A DNA stretch of 64,000 bases from Pannonibacter sp. SL95 (lineage in GTDB: Bacteria; Pseudomonadota; Alphaproteobacteria; Rhizobiales; Stappiaceae). A model generated the notes under the pieces. The model saw only the letters and a list, made by a program, of their open reading frames with translations. It was not told where the DNA came from and ran no database searches. The DNA lies in the NCBI RefSeq assembly GCF_026672425.1, contig NZ_JAPPRC010000003.1, positions 912,501 to 976,500 of the forward strand, in the 5' to 3' direction. Shown here one piece after another: positions 61,762 through 64,000 of this stretch (the first letter of the stretch is position 1; the number at the start of each line of letters is the position of its first letter). The position numbers were made by a program, and so were the translations under genes.

Positions 61762-61784
61762 TTTTTTCGACGCCCGAAAAAAAG
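61762..61784. promoter_or_regulatory. XylR (ROK) operator between xylF and xylR
   Basis: A perfect inverted repeat, TTTTTTTCG (61762-61770) and CGAAAAAAA (61776-61784) with a 5-base spacer, lies between the divergent genes. ROK repressors such as NagC and Mlc use sites of this T-rich/CG/A-rich form. A second inverted repeat, GAGCAC-N7-GTGCTC (61729-61747), lies beside it. Confidence 0.85.
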
Positions 61785-61913
61785 TTGCTCCAACTCTTTG
61801 CTCCTGTCAACATGCTTTTCGAAGCGGTACATCCGTTTCAGATCTCGCGGACCATGCCGGCAAACAGAATCGGCAGGCCTAGGGCGGAAACACGAGAGAA
61901 GAAACGTCGTCCC

Positions 61914-63140
61914 ATGACGCAGACAGCGAACAGGGATCAGGTCCGGCTGCGCAACCGCAGCTTGATTCTGCAAACCCTGAGACGAGAAGGGCAAATGGCG
62001 CGCATCGACCTCGGTCGCGCCACGCAGCTCAGCCCGGCGACCATCACAGCCATCACGTCCGACATGCTCGAAGAGGGGCTGATTGTCGGCATTGACGCCG
62101 ACGAACCCAAGGCGCCGCTGGGTCGCGGGCGTCCGAGAAGCCTTCTGGCGATCGACGGCGGTGCCGCAAACGTGATCAGCGTCCGCATTTCGGTCAGCCG
62201 AATCGATCTGGCGCTGGCCGACTTCACCGGGCGCATCTTCCACAGCCGGAAGGTGTACTACGACGCATCGACGGCCAACGCCGCAACGTTTCCCTCGACC
62301 CTCACCGACGCCGTCCGGACCTTCGTGTCCGAAGCCGGGATCGAGCCGGCCAGCGTGCTGGAGATCGGCGTGGCCTCGCAGGGTATCGTCGACACCAACA
62401 AGGGCGAAGTCGTCTGGAGCCCGGCCTTTTCCGGGCGCAACATTCCCCTTGTCGGACCGCTGCAGGAGACCTTTTCGGCCCGCGTCACGCTGTCCAACGA
62501 CACCAACATGATCACCGAGGCGCTGCACTGGTCTGATCCGCAGCGGTACAGCGGCACCTTTGCCGTGGTCATGGTCGATTACGGTGTCGGCATGGGCCTG
62601 TTCCTCGACGATCACCTCTTCGTTGGTGCCAGTGGAGCGGCGGCGGAAATCGGTCATGCCAACCATATTCCCGGCGGTGCGCGCTGCCGCTGTGGCCGCA
62701 GGGGATGCCTGGAAGCCTACCTCGCCGACTATGCGCTGCTGCGCATGACGCAAGGACTGGCCGACGATACCGATCCGGCCAACATGCCGGTGACGCCGCA
62801 GACCTTCGAGGAGCTGCATGACCGGGCCGAGGGCGGCGATGCCGGCGTCATTGCCTCGCTGCATCAGGCCGGAACGGCGCTTGGCTATGGCATCGCAAGG
62901 CTTCTGGCGGTGATCGACCCCGCGCGCGTGGTCCTGACCGGCGCCGGTATCCGGGCCTATCCCTTCATGGAAGGCGCAATGCACGAGGCGCTGGAGGCGG
63001 CATTGGTGGAGGACCTGCGCCGCTCGCTGACCATCGACGTTGTGCCCTGGAACGAGGATTTCATCCGCCGTGGCCTGATTGCGCAGGCAATGCGGCGGCT
63101 GGACGAGACACTGGTGATCGCGACAGGACGCAGCCGCTAG
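61914..63140 (+). CDS. xylR: ROK-family xylose-responsive repressor
   Basis: A 408-residue regulator. The N-terminal winged helix (LRNRSLILQTLRREGQMARIDLGRATQLSPATITAITSDMLEEGLI) binds DNA. The ROK domain follows with VMVDYGVGMGLFLDDHLFVGASGAAAEIGHANHIPGGARCRCGRRGCLEAYLADYALL, including the zinc motif CRCGRRGC. The start at 61914 matches the family N-terminus; the open frame further up is not protein-like. It is divergent from xylF and should repress the xylose genes until xylose binds. Confidence 0.9.
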   Translation: MTQTANRDQVRLRNRSLILQTLRREGQMARIDLGRATQLSPATITAITSDMLEEGLIVGIDADEPKAPLGRGRPRSLLAIDGGAANVISVRISVSRIDLALADFTGRIFHSRKVYYDASTANAATFPSTLTDAVRTFVSEAGIEPASVLEIGVASQGIVDTNKGEVVWSPAFSGRNIPLVGPLQETFSARVTLSNDTNMITEALHWSDPQRYSGTFAVVMVDYGVGMGLFLDDHLFVGASGAAAEIGHANHIPGGARCRCGRRGCLEAYLADYALLRMTQGLADDTDPANMPVTPQTFEELHDRAEGGDAGVIASLHQAGTALGYGIARLLAVIDPARVVLTGAGIRAYPFMEGAMHEALEAALVEDLRRSLTIDVVPWNEDFIRRGLIAQAMRRLDETLVIATGRSR

Positions 63141-63238
63141 GGCAAGTCCGGCGGATGCGTGGCCCGTGATCTCGCAGAAGGAAGACGAACAGCAAGGCAA
63201 TCGCCCGCTACCGGGGCAGCAGGGAGGAGACTGCAGCC

Positions 63239-64000
63239 ATGAACGGACCCAGACTTTGGCGACTGGAGTGCGCGGGCCGGTTTTGGCCGGCGGCGCTGAT
63301 GGCACTCGGACTTGGGTGGACGGCCCCCGTGCTGGCCGGAAGCTGGAGCGAGACGCATCTGGATCGCCCGCTCGCCTATGAGGACTTGCGCGAAGCGCTG
63401 AAGGCCGAGGCGGAGACCGGCAAGGACACCCGCCTGCAGGAGCTGATCCTCGAGGGGCAACGGCTGTTCGAGGCTCGTTTCACCCGCGATGAAGGCGCGG
63501 GGCGGCCGATGGCGACCCAGGCCATCGTTCCCACCCGGCGCAAGCGGCCGGCAGAGCTGGCCTTCAACCGCCTGCCCGGACCCGATGCCAGCGCCTGTTC
63601 CGGCTGCCACAATCAGCCAGTCACCGGCGGGGCAGGGGACTTCGTCGCCAATGTCTTCGTCTCCGAGGGCTTCGAGAGCGCGGATTTCGACACCACGGAC
63701 CCGCAGTTTTCCAACGAGCGCGGCACCAACATCCTGCATGGCTCGGGCCTGATCGAGCTGCTGGCGCGGGAGATGACGGCCGAGCTGCAAGGCCAGCGCC
63801 GCAATGCACTGGCCGAGGCGCGCAAGACCGGTGCGCCGGTGACGGTGCCCCTGACAACAAAGGATGTCGGCTTCGGCAAGCTGACGGCCCATCCGGACGG
63901 GACGCTGGATGTCACGGCCCTCGATGGCATCGACGCGGATCTGGTGCTGCGCCCCTTCAGCCAGAAGGGCGTGTTTGCCAGCCTGCGCCAGTTCACGGTG
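63239..64000 (+). CDS. Di-heme oxidoreductase-like c-type cytochrome, N-terminal part (runs off the right edge)
   Basis: At least 254 residues are visible. AGGGAGGAGA lies 8 bases before the ATG, and a signal peptide (PAALMALGLGWTAPVLAG) follows. One heme c site, CSGCHNQP, is seen near residue 123. The surrounding FTRDEGAGRP, FNRLPGPDASACSGCH, ERGTNILHGSGLIELLAREMTAEL and the later segments fit the di-heme cytochrome c peroxidase-like oxidoreductase family (DUF1111 type). The second heme site would lie beyond the window. The gene is on the same strand as xylR, 98 bases downstream. Confidence 0.85.
   Translation, partial: MNGPRLWRLECAGRFWPAALMALGLGWTAPVLAGSWSETHLDRPLAYEDLREALKAEAETGKDTRLQELILEGQRLFEARFTRDEGAGRPMATQAIVPTRRKRPAELAFNRLPGPDASACSGCHNQPVTGGAGDFVANVFVSEGFESADFDTTDPQFSNERGTNILHGSGLIELLAREMTAELQGQRRNALAEARKTGAPVTVPLTTKDVGFGKLTAHPDGTLDVTALDGIDADLVLRPFSQKGVFASLRQFTV

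Noticed and set aside
61758-63305. A 515-codon minus-strand frame over xylR
   Set aside because: Antisense to a recognisable ROK regulator and lacking any domain.

Overview
The window is chromosomal DNA from an alphaproteobacterium, most likely order Hyphomicrobiales (Rhizobiales) and possibly a Stappiaceae relative such as Pannonibacter or Stappia. This is inferred from the GC-rich codon usage, the DUF1402 protein, the Omp25-like porin, the SDR-uvrC order and the xylose and NAD gene layouts; no rRNA gene is present to confirm it. I see no tRNA, rRNA, CRISPR array, insertion sequence or prophage. Coding density is high and many genes overlap by 4 bases.

Region 1 (1-31 kb) is mostly housekeeping and small stand-alone operons. 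It holds the 5' end of uvrC with a pteridine-reductase-like SDR, an Omp25-type barrel protein, an RND pump pair, a GST, a secreted RNase T2 with a small secreted partner, rlmJ-GNAT and a cold-shock protein with a very long glycine-rich N-terminus. It continues with an MBL hydrolase, a DUF1402 protein carrying lytic-transglycosylase-like motifs, a chalcone-isomerase-like/MFS pair, an orphan amino-acid-type binding protein, an FMO monooxygenase, a cupin with a divergent AraC regulator, a radical SAM protein and chorismate mutase. A DEAD-box helicase whose basic tail is frameshifted, a HupE/UreJ protein and the nadA-nadB-nadC operon, with palindromic operators in front of nadA, close the region.

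Region 2 (31-51 kb) looks like an uncharacterised catabolic locus. An IclR regulator heads a leftward operon (Tm-1-like ATP-binding protein, HAD hydrolase, class III aminotransferase). Divergent from it runs a rightward series: a tripartite tricarboxylate-type transporter (TctC, TctB, TctA), an aldehyde dehydrogenase, a second class III aminotransferase, two SDRs (the first broken by an in-frame amber codon), a YtcJ-like amidohydrolase, a CobW GTPase and a complete branched-chain-amino-acid-type ABC importer. In that importer LivM and LivG are fused and the LivG signature motif is lost. The gene set suggests uptake of an amide or amino-acid-like compound, hydrolysis, transamination and oxidation; the substrate cannot be read from sequence.

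Region 3 (51-64 kb) has a renalase-like flavoprotein, an APH-family kinase, a GlpR-like DeoR regulator and an orphan NMT1/THI5-type binding protein preceded by a RutR-like palindrome. It ends with a complete D-xylose system (xylA-xylB, xylG-xylH-xylF, divergent ROK repressor xylR with a clear operator) and the start of a di-heme cytochrome gene cut by the window edge. Hairpins lie directly behind the binding-protein genes of all three transport operons (tctC, livK-like, xylF), which probably set unequal expression of binding protein and membrane parts.
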